A DNA stretch of 64,000 bases from Rhodoferax ferrireducens (lineage in GTDB: Bacteria; Pseudomonadota; Gammaproteobacteria; Burkholderiales; Burkholderiaceae_C), in the NCBI GenBank assembly GCA_002083775.1, contig MTEI01000005.1, positions 1 to 64,000 on the forward strand. Direction: 5' to 3'. Below the pieces are notes generated by a model, which was not told the DNA's origin, did no database searches, and saw only the letters and a list, made by a program, of their open reading frames with translations. Positions within the stretch are counted from its first letter, which is position 1. Each line of letters begins with the position of its first letter. Of this stretch, positions 33,445 through 40,955 are shown piece after piece. Made by a program: the position numbers and the translations under genes.

Positions 33445-33699
33445 CTAGCGGTAGCGCAGCTTCATTACCAGAATCGCGGCTGCGAGGGTCAGCGTGATCA
33501 GATTGGAGATCACGATGGGCCAGGCTTGCAGCAGCAGACCGTAGACCAGCCAGCCGGCCACCCCGGCGGTGAACACGCTGTACATGCCTAGCGAGATGCC
33601 GCGCACATCCTTGGTCTGGAAGGTATGCCAGGCCTGGGGAATAAAGCTTGCGGTGGTCAGCACAGCCGCAAGCGAGCCGATGATGTCGGTCAGAGTCAT
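33445..33699 (-). CDS. SemiSWEET family sugar transporter
   Basis: An 84-residue protein with three transmembrane helices (about 5-24, 38-58, 60-80) in the PQ-loop/SemiSWEET pattern. The PQ motif is in TTASFIPQAWHTFQTKDVRGISLGMY. SemiSWEETs dimerise to make a six-helix sugar channel. The length is typical. It lies between the Gly-rich protein gene and dacB, all on the minus strand; the substrate is not predictable. Confidence 0.9.
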   Translation of the reverse strand: MTLTDIIGSLAAVLTTASFIPQAWHTFQTKDVRGISLGMYSVFTAGVAGWLVYGLLLQAWPIVISNLITLTLAAAILVMKLRYR

Positions 33700-33765
33700 G
33701 GGGTAAAGGGGCGAGAGGAGATGCCCGATTGTCGGTCATGCTGCTGGTGCCTCTGGCTGACAGCG

Positions 33766-35235
33766 TTATCTGTCCACAGAAACGGGGCTGGACCGGCTGG
33801 CCTGCGCCACCGCCCAGTCCACCAGCGCGTCCATGGCAGGGCGGGCGGCACCGGCGTTGGGGTGGTTGATGAGGGCCACCAGCACCAGATGGCGGCCATG
33901 GCTGGCGTGCACATAGCCGGCCAGGGCCAGCACATCGCGCAGGCTGCCGGTTTTCAGGTGCGCGCTGGCCAGCGGCGCGCGGCTGCGTTTGAGCGTGCCA
34001 TCCATCCCCACCACTGGCAATGAGGCCATCAGCTCCGGCATGAACGGTGACGCGTACGCCACCTGCAGCAGTTGCGCCATAGCGGCCGCGCTGATGCGCT
34101 CCTGGCGCGACAGACCGGCACCGTTGTCCAGCACGGGTGCGGGCAGCGCGCCAATGCGCCGGGCCCACCACTGTTGCAACACCTCGCGCGCCGCCTCAAA
34201 GGTGGCCGGGCTGTCCGGGGCGGCAACGCGCGCCAGCGTCAGGAACAGCTGCTGGGTCATGACGTTGTTGCTGAACTTGTTGATGTCGCGCAGCACTTCG
34301 GCCAGCGTGGGTGAGGTGGCCACCAGTGTTGGCGGCGTGGGCGGCGCAGTGCCGCTGCGTACCTCACCCGTGAGCTGGCCACCCAGGCCGAGCCACATGC
34401 CGAGCACGGCGCGCGCCGCGTAACTGGCCGGGTCGGCATAAGCGACCGGCCAGGATTTTTCACCACAACTGACGGGGTAGCTGCCTTTGAGCAGGATGCG
34501 GGTGGGGTCGGCAAAATCGGCCTGCAAGGTAGTGCGGTAGTCGCCACAGGGGGCATCCGGGTTGCTGGCCAGCGGCACCCGGGCGGGCAGGCGCACCCCG
34601 TGCAGCGGCGGCTCGGTGTGGATGTGCGCGACACGCTGGGCCGGGTCGGGCACAAAATTCAGCACCAGCGACTTGAAATTGACCAGCAGCGCCTCGGGCG
34701 TGGCGTTGTAGGGGCGCAGCGGCTCGCCGTCAAAGTCGCCAGCCTGCAGGGTGGGCGGGGCAAAGGCGCTTTGGTCGAGCACGATGTCGCCCTGTATGCG
34801 GCGGATGCCCAGGCCCTGCACCCGTCGCAGCAGCAGCCAGAGTTTTTCGACGCTCAACGCCGGGTCGCCCTGGCCTGCGATCACCAGGTTGCCATACAAG
34901 GTGCCGTTTTTGACCTGACCATCCACCCACACAGGGGTGCGCCAGGTGTAGGCCGGGCCCAGCAGGTCCAGCGCGGCGGTCGTGGTCAGCAGTTTCATCA
35001 CCGAGGCCGGGTTGGCCAGCACCTCGGCGCGGTGGCTCAGGCGCGGGGCGTTCAGGCCATGGGCATCCACCAACATCAGGCTCACCGCCTCAGGTGGTAC
35101 CTGTGCGCGCACCAGAGCGCTGGCCACAGCCTCGGGCAGTGCCTGTGCCTGTGCCGCCAGGCTGGACACGGCCAGGCCGAGCGCCAGACAGCCAAGACGA
35201 AGATGGGAGTGAAGTCCGGTTAGCAGATGGGTCAT
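33766..35235 (-). CDS. dacB: D-alanyl-D-alanine carboxypeptidase/endopeptidase (PBP4 family)
   Basis: A peptidase S13 penicillin-binding protein that trims or cleaves peptidoglycan cross-links in the periplasm. The 489-residue protein has a signal peptide (cut near AAQAQA, about 31), then the SxxK motif in ASVMKLLTT, the SxN motif in FSNNVM and the KTG motif in HLKTGSL, so catalytic residues are intact. Between SxxK and SxN lies the long inserted domain typical of class C PBPs. No ribosome site is obvious before the ATG at 35235, and a hexanucleotide tandem repeat begins 15 bp upstream, which may affect expression. Confidence 0.95.
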   Translation of the reverse strand: MTHLLTGLHSHLRLGCLALGLAVSSLAAQAQALPEAVASALVRAQVPPEAVSLMLVDAHGLNAPRLSHRAEVLANPASVMKLLTTTAALDLLGPAYTWRTPVWVDGQVKNGTLYGNLVIAGQGDPALSVEKLWLLLRRVQGLGIRRIQGDIVLDQSAFAPPTLQAGDFDGEPLRPYNATPEALLVNFKSLVLNFVPDPAQRVAHIHTEPPLHGVRLPARVPLASNPDAPCGDYRTTLQADFADPTRILLKGSYPVSCGEKSWPVAYADPASYAARAVLGMWLGLGGQLTGEVRSGTAPPTPPTLVATSPTLAEVLRDINKFSNNVMTQQLFLTLARVAAPDSPATFEAAREVLQQWWARRIGALPAPVLDNGAGLSRQERISAAAMAQLLQVAYASPFMPELMASLPVVGMDGTLKRSRAPLASAHLKTGSLRDVLALAGYVHASHGRHLVLVALINHPNAGAARPAMDALVDWAVAQASRSSPVSVDR

Positions 35236-35250
35236 GGCCGGATTATGCGA

Positions 35251-35293
35251 GGCACAGGCACAGGCAGAGGCAGAGGCAGAGGCAGAGGCAGAG
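35251..35293. repeat. Hexanucleotide tandem repeat between dacB and the EamA gene
   Basis: Two GGCACA units are followed by five GGCAGA units and a GGCGGG. The array begins 15 bp upstream of the dacB start codon, within the divergent promoter interval. Short arrays of this sort can change length by slippage. Confidence 0.9.
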
Positions 35294-35369
35294 GCGGGCG
35301 GGGCTGTGGCCGCAGTGCGTGGTTGTCAGCTGACCCCGTGAGCCTCAAGACTTCGCCAGCCCACGGATA

Positions 35370-36410
35370 ATGCCGGGCATGCCTGATTCCCGCCCTCCTG
35401 TTCTTGCGCGTTTTTCCCCCCGCACGGTGGGCCTGGCCGCCGCCGTGGTCACGGTGCTGATCTGGACCTCGTTCATTCTGGTGGCCCGCGCCTCCAACGA
35501 CCCGGCGCGTGGCGGCCTGCTGACCCCGTTTGACATTGCCTGGTGCCGCATTCTGGGCGCCAGTCTGATCCTGCTGCCCTGGGGTGCCTGTCTGGTGCGC
35601 CAGGACCGCGCCCGCGGCGTGATAGGTGCCTCCTGGCTGCGGGTGTCGCCTTTGCCGGCCCACATCACCGTCAAGCTGGGGTTTTTTGGCGGTCTGCTGT
35701 ACGCCTTGCTGGCCTACAGCGGCTTTGTGCATGCCCCCGCGTTGCATGCCTCGGTGCTGATGCCGGGCAGCCTGCCGCTATGGACGGCGCTGCTGGCGAT
35801 GTGGCTGCTGCGCGAGCACATCACCCCGGCGCGGGCACTGGGCCTGGCGCTGATTGTGCTGGGCGACATGCTGGTGGGTGGCCTGAGCCTGCTGCGGGCG
35901 TTTGACGGCGGCTCGGTCTGGTTGGGCGATGTGTTGTTCATGACGGCGGCCATGTGCTGGGCCGTTTACAGCGTGCTGGCGCGGCATTACAAGCTCGACG
36001 CGGTGCGTGCCACCATCGCCATCACCACCCTGGCCGCCATCACCTTCCTGCCGATGTACACCGCGCTGGCGTTGACCGGCATCGTCAAGTCCAACCTGTT
36101 CCATGCGCCGCTGGCCGACGTGGCGTTTCAGGCCATGTTTCAGGGCTGGGGCTCGGTGGTGATCTCCGGGGTGACGTTTACCCAGATGATCCGCCACTTT
36201 GGCCCGGTGCGCTCGACCATGATCACCGCCGTGGTGCCGGGTCTGTCGGCGCTCGGTGCGGTGCTGTTGTTGGGCGAGCCACTGCACTGGAACCTGGCGG
36301 TAGGGCTGCTGCTGGTGACGGGCGGCATTTTGTTTGGCGTGCGGGCAGCGACGCCGCTTACTCATCAAAATGTAGCTGTTAGCCCAGTTGGTATAAGGGC
36401 TGGAGGCTGA
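35370..36410 (+). CDS. EamA/DMT family transporter
   Basis: A 346-residue inner-membrane protein with ten predicted transmembrane helices in two EamA halves (about 15-160 and 190-325). It is related to drug/metabolite exporters such as RhaT/YdcZ relatives; substrate unknown. Two ATGs (35370, 35379) are possible and neither has a clear ribosome site. The last 12 or so residues (NVAVSPVGIRAGG) and the stop codon are encoded by a copy of the palindromic repeat, so the original C-terminus was probably replaced or extended. Confidence 0.9.
   Translation: MPGMPDSRPPVLARFSPRTVGLAAAVVTVLIWTSFILVARASNDPARGGLLTPFDIAWCRILGASLILLPWGACLVRQDRARGVIGASWLRVSPLPAHITVKLGFFGGLLYALLAYSGFVHAPALHASVLMPGSLPLWTALLAMWLLREHITPARALGLALIVLGDMLVGGLSLLRAFDGGSVWLGDVLFMTAAMCWAVYSVLARHYKLDAVRATIAITTLAAITFLPMYTALALTGIVKSNLFHAPLADVAFQAMFQGWGSVVISGVTFTQMIRHFGPVRSTMITAVVPGLSALGAVLLLGEPLHWNLAVGLLLVTGGILFGVRAATPLTHQNVAVSPVGIRAGG
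36373..36407 (+). repeat. Palindromic repeat copy forming the 3' end of the EamA gene
   Basis: TAGCTGTTAGCCCA and ATAAGGGCTGGAGGC form the arms, in the TAGCTA-first orientation. It is read in frame as V-A-V-S-P-V-G-I-R-A-G-G and the TGA stop follows directly. Confidence 0.85.
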
Positions 36411-36464
36411 TTTGGCATCTATTTTTCAATCTGCAGCGCACGTGCTGATGGTCAGGGCGTTGTC

Positions 36465-37163
36465 GTGAATCTGCTCGCCCTGGACACCAGCACCGAACAG
36501 ATGTCGATGGCCGTGCAGCGGCATGGCGTCAGCACCCCGTGGCAACACACGGCGCCCGGTGGCGCGCTCAGTTCCACCCACCTGATTCCTGAGATTCAGC
36601 GCCTGATGGCGCAGGCCGGGCTGCGCTTTGACCAGTTGGACGCCATCGTCTTTGGCGCCGGGCCGGGCTCCTTCACCGGCTTGCGCACCGCCTGTTCGGT
36701 GGCGCAGGGGCTGGCGTTTGGCGCGGCAGTGCCGGTGTTGCCGGTAGATACGCTGCTGGCGGTGGCCGAAGAGGCGCGGCATGAGTTGGGTGGCGCCGAC
36801 GGTTTTTGCGTCACCGCTTTGCTGGATGCGCGCATGGACGAGCTGTATGCCGCCAGCTATCAGTATCAGAGTGGGCGATGGAAACAGCACAAGGGCTACC
36901 GCCTGATCAAGCCGGAAGCCCTGGCGTGGGACGGCTGCGGTGTGCTGGCTGGCAATGTGTTTCCCGCCTACGGTGCGTGCCTGCCGGACGGCCCGGGTCG
37001 GCGCCTGCTGGCGCTGCCCACCGCCGCCGCCATGCTGCGCCTCGCCCCGGCCTTGCTGGCCGCTGGTGGTGCGGTGAATGCCGCCCAGGCGCTGCCCACC
37101 TACATCCGCGACAAGGTGGCGCAAACCACGCTGGAGCGCGCTGCTGCCAAGGCGGCCATATGA
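36465..37163 (+). CDS. tsaB: tRNA t6A37 biosynthesis protein TsaB
   Basis: TsaB is the partner of TsaD in transferring the threonylcarbamoyl group to A37 of ANN-decoding tRNAs. The 232-residue protein has an actin/Hsp70-like fold start (LLALDTSTEQMSMAV) and the signature IVFGAGPGSFTGLRTACSVAQGLAF. It starts with GTG at 36465; I see no better ATG. It overlaps rimI by 4 bp (ATGA). Combined with the Sua5-type gene at 31272, two of the t6A enzymes are in this window. Confidence 0.95.
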   Translation: MNLLALDTSTEQMSMAVQRHGVSTPWQHTAPGGALSSTHLIPEIQRLMAQAGLRFDQLDAIVFGAGPGSFTGLRTACSVAQGLAFGAAVPVLPVDTLLAVAEEARHELGGADGFCVTALLDARMDELYAASYQYQSGRWKQHKGYRLIKPEALAWDGCGVLAGNVFPAYGACLPDGPGRRLLALPTAAAMLRLAPALLAAGGAVNAAQALPTYIRDKVAQTTLERAAAKAAI

Positions 37164-37639
37164 ACGCTTGGCTCCAGCCGGTCGAGGCGCGTTTTGAGCC
37201 GATGGGCGAGTCGGATCTGGACGCCGTGCTGGCACTGGAGCGCCAGGCCTACCCGCATCCGTGGCAGCGGCGGCACTTTGCCGACTGCCTGGCCGGCGGT
37301 TACCAGGCGCAGCTGCTGAAAGCGGGCGACACCCTGCTGGGCTACTTTGTGGCCATGCAAGGCTTTGAAGAAGTGCATCTGCTGAACCTGGCGGTGGCCC
37401 CCGCGCATCAGCGCCAGGGCTGGGCCCAGGTCATGCTTGACGCGCTGGTGCTGTGGGCGCGCGGCCAGGGCCTGCAATGGGTCTGGCTGGAAGCGCGTGT
37501 CAGCAACACCCGCGCGGTGCAGGTCTACAAGGCGCACGGCTTTCGCTATGTGGGCCTGCGCAAGCAGTATTACCCGGCCAGCTTGGGCCAGCGTGAGGAC
37601 GCGCTGGTGATGAGCCTCAAGCTGGATGCCGCGGCCTGA
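37160..37639 (+). CDS. rimI: Ribosomal protein S18-alanine N-acetyltransferase
   Basis: A 159-residue GNAT acetyltransferase. The acetyl-CoA-binding motif is LNLAVAPAHQRQGWAQVML, and the C-terminal VSNTRAVQVYKAHGFRYVGLRKQYY block is typical of RimI. RimI acetylates the N-terminal alanine of ribosomal protein S18. The ATG overlaps the tsaB stop, and tsaB-rimI adjacency is widespread in bacteria, which supports the assignment. The Q/RxxGxG motif reads RQGWA, with tryptophan in the second glycine position, a small deviation. Confidence 0.93.
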   Translation: MNAWLQPVEARFEPMGESDLDAVLALERQAYPHPWQRRHFADCLAGGYQAQLLKAGDTLLGYFVAMQGFEEVHLLNLAVAPAHQRQGWAQVMLDALVLWARGQGLQWVWLEARVSNTRAVQVYKAHGFRYVGLRKQYYPASLGQREDALVMSLKLDAAA

Positions 37640-37684
37640 TAGAGGTCGCCAGGTCTGGCGCGCCCAGTCGGTGAAAATCAGCCC

Positions 37685-38782
37685 ATGAGTCTTGATCTGG
37701 ACACCCGCCAACGCGCCATGCTGGCCGAGATGGGTGTGCACGTCTGGTGGCCTGCCAGCGCCGCGCCTGATGACGCGCTGGGTCAGCTGGCTGCCGCCGA
37801 CCTGCAGTCCGACAGTGATCGCCATGCCGCTACAGATGATGTATCTGCTAGCCCTTATTCAACAAGGGCTAGAGGTCAAAATCATATCAATCCGCCAGCA
37901 GCGGCCACCGCACCGCCAGCACCTCAGTCATTGGTTCAGCGACCTGTTGTGGCTCAAAAGGCAACTGCGGAACAACTGCAACCGCACTCGCAGCCACAAT
38001 CGGATCCGCAGCCCCCACACCATCAGTCGCAACGACAACCGCAACCACCTCGCCAGCCCCCTGCGGCGCGCGGGCCAGCGCCTGCCGTTGTCAAGCCGCT
38101 GGTGGCTGGCATTGCACACATGGACTGGTCAGCGCTGCGCGAGAGCGTGGCCACTTGCCAGGCCTGCAGCATGTGCCTGGGTCGGCGCACGCCGGTGCTG
38201 GCAGCCCCCGAAACGCCGCTGCGCGCCGACTGGCTGGTGCTGGGCGAGCCGCCGGATGACGCGCAAGAGCGCGCCGCAGGCCCGTTTGTCGACGATGCGG
38301 GTTTGCTGCTGGACAACATGCTCAAAGCCGTCGGGGTCAAACGGTTCTGGCCCGCTTTGGCGGCAGACGCCGCGCCAGATGCCGCACCGCAGGCCACAGA
38401 CCGACCCGACCCGGCCCACACCGCTTACCTGAGCCTGGTGCTGAAATGCCGCCCGGCTTTGCCCACCGCGCCAGACGCCCAGGCGCTGGCGACCTGCGCG
38501 TACTATTTGCGGCGTGAAATTGCGCTGGTGCAGCCCAAAGTGATTCTGGCCATGGGCCGCCTGGCCATGCAGGTGCTGCTGAGTGAAGACCATCCACAGG
38601 GTCTGAAACTGCCGCTGGGCAAACTGCGTGGCCAAGTCTGGCATTACCAGGGTGTGCCGGTGGTGGTGACCTATCCGCCGGCCTACCTGCTGCGCAACGC
38701 CCCCGACAAGGCGCGCGCCTGGGAAGATCTGTGCCTGGCCGCCGATGTGGCGCTGGGCGTGCTGCCCGGTCAGCCGAGCTGA
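37685..38782 (+). CDS. Uracil-DNA glycosylase-like protein (family 4 type, altered motifs)
   Basis: A 365-residue protein whose C-terminal part (about 145-360) is an iron-sulfur uracil-DNA glycosylase fold. Four cysteines (158, 161, 255, 271) have the spacing of the 4Fe-4S ligands. Motif A reads LGEPPDDAQERAAGPF where family 4 usually has GE(A/G)PG..ED..G.PF, and the later HP motif reads TYPPAYLLRN, with Pro in place of the usual His. About 145 N-terminal residues are low complexity, rich in Gln, Pro and His, and include a repeat-derived peptide (about 53-64). Whether it removes uracil is uncertain. It follows rimI at 45 bp, a linkage seen in related genomes to my knowledge. Confidence 0.85.
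   Translation: MSLDLDTRQRAMLAEMGVHVWWPASAAPDDALGQLAAADLQSDSDRHAATDDVSASPYSTRARGQNHINPPAAATAPPAPQSLVQRPVVAQKATAEQLQPHSQPQSDPQPPHHQSQRQPQPPRQPPAARGPAPAVVKPLVAGIAHMDWSALRESVATCQACSMCLGRRTPVLAAPETPLRADWLVLGEPPDDAQERAAGPFVDDAGLLLDNMLKAVGVKRFWPALAADAAPDAAPQATDRPDPAHTAYLSLVLKCRPALPTAPDAQALATCAYYLRREIALVQPKVILAMGRLAMQVLLSEDHPQGLKLPLGKLRGQVWHYQGVPVVVTYPPAYLLRNAPDKARAWEDLCLAADVALGVLPGQPS
37842..37876 (+). repeat. Palindromic repeat copy inside the glycosylase-like gene
   Basis: Arms CTGCTAGCCCTTATT and CAAGGGCTAGAGG, TAGCTA-first orientation. It reads V-S-A-S-P-Y-S-T-R-A-R-G-Q-N in frame within the low-complexity N-terminal region, very close to the peptide in CheB. Confidence 0.85.
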
Positions 38783-38857
38783 CACGGCCTCCAAGCCACC
38801 CCGGACTCTGAAAAAGAAGGTAGGGATGCCAGTCGTAGCCCGGCATGGCTGCTCTGT

Positions 38858-38873
38858 TATTTCACGTGAACGA
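38858..38873. promoter_or_regulatory. parS-like palindrome between convergent genes
   Basis: TATTTCACGTGAACGA matches the general bacterial parS 16-mer at 13 of 16 positions, including the central TTCACGTGAA. One site in 64 kb does not prove ParB binding. The rest of the interval 38783-38889 holds only a weak hairpin at about 38825-38846. Confidence 0.3.
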
Positions 38874-38889
38874 CCAAGACCGCCAGGGC

Positions 38890-39849
38890 TCAGGGCCGGG
38901 CGGGTGTCAGGTGGTCCAGGTCCGGCCGATGGTATGGGTCAATGTGGGTCAGCAGGTGCAGCACGCGGTGGTGCTGCGTCACCCGCTGCTGCGCTGCCAC
39001 GGTGATGTCGTGCGCCTGCTCCACGGTCAGCGTGGCCAGCACTTCCAGGTGCGCGTCGACCACGATCATGTCGCCCATCTTGCGCGTGCGCACATCGTGC
39101 ACACCGCTCACGCCCGGTGTTTCCAGAAGGGTCTGGCGAATCGCCTGCACTTCGGCCTCATCGACCGAGCGGTCGGTCAGGTCGTGCAGGGCGTTCCAGC
39201 CAAAACTCCAGCCCATGCGCGTCACCATGAAACCCACCAGCGCGGCGGCAATCGGGTCGAGGATCGGGTAGCCAGCCAGGTTGCCGATGATGCCCACGCC
39301 CACCACCAGTGACGAGGCGGCGTCTGAGCGGGCGTGCCAGGCATTGGCCACCAGCATGCTGCTTTTGACCTTTTTGGCCACCATCAGCATGTAGCGAAAC
39401 AGCAGCTCCTTGGCTACCAGCGTGCCACTGGCCACCCACAGCGCGGAGATATGCACCACCGAAATGGTGTCCGGCGCCTGCAGCTTGGCCACAGCCGACC
39501 ACAACATGCCCAGCCCCACCACCAGCAGCAACAGCCCCAGCACCAGCGAGGCAGCCGTCTCAAACCGCTGATGCCCATAGGGGTGGTCTTCGTCGGCAGC
39601 TTTCTGGCTGTGGTGGTTGGCAAACAGCACCACAAAGTCGGCAATCAGGTCAGACAGCGAATGCACACCGTCGGCGATCAGCGCCTGCGATTTGGAAAAC
39701 ACCCCCACCACCAGCTGCAGCACGGTCAGCACCAGATTCACCCCGACGCTCACCCAGGTGCTGCGCGACGCGGCGCGCGCGCGCTCGGCGGGGCTGAACT
39801 CCGAGTGCTCGGGGTGTTCGGAAACGGGATCGTGCTGCGTGGGTGACAT
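38890..39849 (-). CDS. Cation diffusion facilitator family transporter
   Basis: A 319-residue inner-membrane metal/proton antiporter. About six transmembrane segments occupy residues 30-210, with the metal-binding H-x3-D pairs in ADGVHSLSDLIADF and NAWHARSDAASS. The cytoplasmic C-terminal domain (about 215-300) has the ferredoxin-like fold and metal-binding residues such as VDAHLEV. The DHPYGHQRFE loop is typical of FieF/MamM-like members. Start: ATG 39849; a TTG 12 codons upstream is a less likely alternative. Likely Zn, Fe, Co or Ni; not distinguishable here. Confidence 0.93.
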   Translation of the reverse strand: MSPTQHDPVSEHPEHSEFSPAERARAASRSTWVSVGVNLVLTVLQLVVGVFSKSQALIADGVHSLSDLIADFVVLFANHHSQKAADEDHPYGHQRFETAASLVLGLLLLVVGLGMLWSAVAKLQAPDTISVVHISALWVASGTLVAKELLFRYMLMVAKKVKSSMLVANAWHARSDAASSLVVGVGIIGNLAGYPILDPIAAALVGFMVTRMGWSFGWNALHDLTDRSVDEAEVQAIRQTLLETPGVSGVHDVRTRKMGDMIVVDAHLEVLATLTVEQAHDITVAAQQRVTQHHRVLHLLTHIDPYHRPDLDHLTPARP

Positions 39850-40030
39850 AAGGGCGCTACCGGGCAATGTCAGGGGAAATACCAAGCGGCAAGTGCCGCA
39901 ACAGAGGGCAGTTTAGGTGTTTTGGGCGTCTGGCGGGTTGAGTGGGGTCGCATCATGCGTACGCACCGGCTGAAGTATGGCGGCGCTGACGCAGGCGCAA
40001 CCGGCCCGCGCTGATTCTTACAATCCGAGC

Positions 40031-40888
40031 ATGAACTTCACCCGCATGCTCCAGCGCGCCGAGCGCCAAAACCAGTCTTTGTTGTGCGTTGGTCTGGACC
40101 CCGATCCAGCGCGGTTCCCTGCCCACTTCAAGGGCGCCGCCAGCAGGATCTATGACTTTTGCGCTTCAATAGTTGACGCCACAGCAGACCTGGTCATCGC
40201 CTTCAAACCACAAATCGCCTACTTTGCCGCGCACCGCGCCGAAGCCCAGTTGGAGCAGCTCGTGGCGCACATCCGCCGCGCCGCGCCGCAGGTGCCGGTG
40301 ATTCTGGATGCCAAACGCGGCGACATTGGCAGCACCGCCGAGCAATACGCCATCGAGGCCTTTGAGCGTTTTGGAGCCGATGCGGTGACGCTGTCACCGT
40401 TCATGGGGTTGGATTCGGTGCAGCCGTACCTGGCCTACCACGACAAAGGCGCATTTTTGCTGTGCCGCACCTCCAACCCGGGCGGCGATGATTTCCAGAA
40501 CCAGCGCCTGGCCGGTCTGGCAGGTGAGCCACGGCTGTATGAGCACATTGCACAACTGGCGCAGGGCCTGTGGAACATCAATGGCCAGCTGGGTCTGGTG
40601 GTCGGTGCCACCTACCCGACCGAGATTGCGCGTGTGCGGGAACTTGCGCCCACGCTGCCGCTGCTGATCCCCGGTGTGGGTGCGCAGGGCGGGGATGCGC
40701 TGGCCACCGTCAAGGCCGGTTGGCGCAGCCGGGTGCTGGCCGATGGCACGGCTGAGACCACCGGCGCCATCATCGTCAACTCGTCACGGGCGATTTTGTA
40801 CGCCTCTGGCGGGGAAAACTTTGCCGCCGCTGCGCGGGCTGAAGCGCTGAAAACCCGCGCTGTGCTGCAGGCGGCATGTCACGCTTGA
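40031..40888 (+). CDS. pyrF: Orotidine 5'-phosphate decarboxylase (type 2)
   Basis: Converts OMP to UMP, the last step of de novo pyrimidine synthesis. The 285-residue protein belongs to the longer type-2 subfamily. Seen: [14 protein letters not shown], the catalytic [28 protein letters not shown] and the phosphate-binding [10 protein letters not shown] and [12 protein letters not shown] 40031 gives the usual start; an in-frame upstream extension of 18 codons is unlikely. It stands alone and is followed by a repeat copy. Confidence 0.97.
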   Translation: MNFTRMLQRAERQNQSLLCVGLDPDPARFPAHFKGAASRIYDFCASIVDATADLVIAFKPQIAYFAAHRAEAQLEQLVAHIRRAAPQVPVILDAKRGDIGSTAEQYAIEAFERFGADAVTLSPFMGLDSVQPYLAYHDKGAFLLCRTSNPGGDDFQNQRLAGLAGEPRLYEHIAQLAQGLWNINGQLGLVVGATYPTEIARVRELAPTLPLLIPGVGAQGGDALATVKAGWRSRVLADGTAETTGAIIVNSSRAILYASGGENFAAAARAEALKTRAVLQAACHA

Positions 40889-40903
40889 AATATCTGAAAA
40901 TAA

Positions 40904-40938
40904 TAGCTGCTGGCCCCTATTCAATAAGGGTTAGAGGC
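40904..40938 (+). repeat. Palindromic repeat copy downstream of pyrF
   Basis: TAGCTGCTGGCCCCTATT and ATAAGGGTTAGAGGC form the arms, with some substitutions. It lies between the convergent pyrF and CoA-transferase genes, 15 bp after the pyrF stop. Confidence 0.85.
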
Positions 40939-40955
40939 TAAAAATAGGTATGAAG

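Noticed and set aside
33380..34171. Long upstream extension of the Gly-rich secreted protein
   Set aside because: It runs antiparallel-free through the SemiSWEET and dacB coding sequence in another frame. The GTG at 33379 has a ribosome site and is followed at once by a signal peptide.
37692..38432. Alternative-frame open reading frame inside the glycosylase-like gene
   Set aside because: The other frame has the Fe-S cysteines and glycosylase blocks; this one is Arg/Trp-rich and has no motif.
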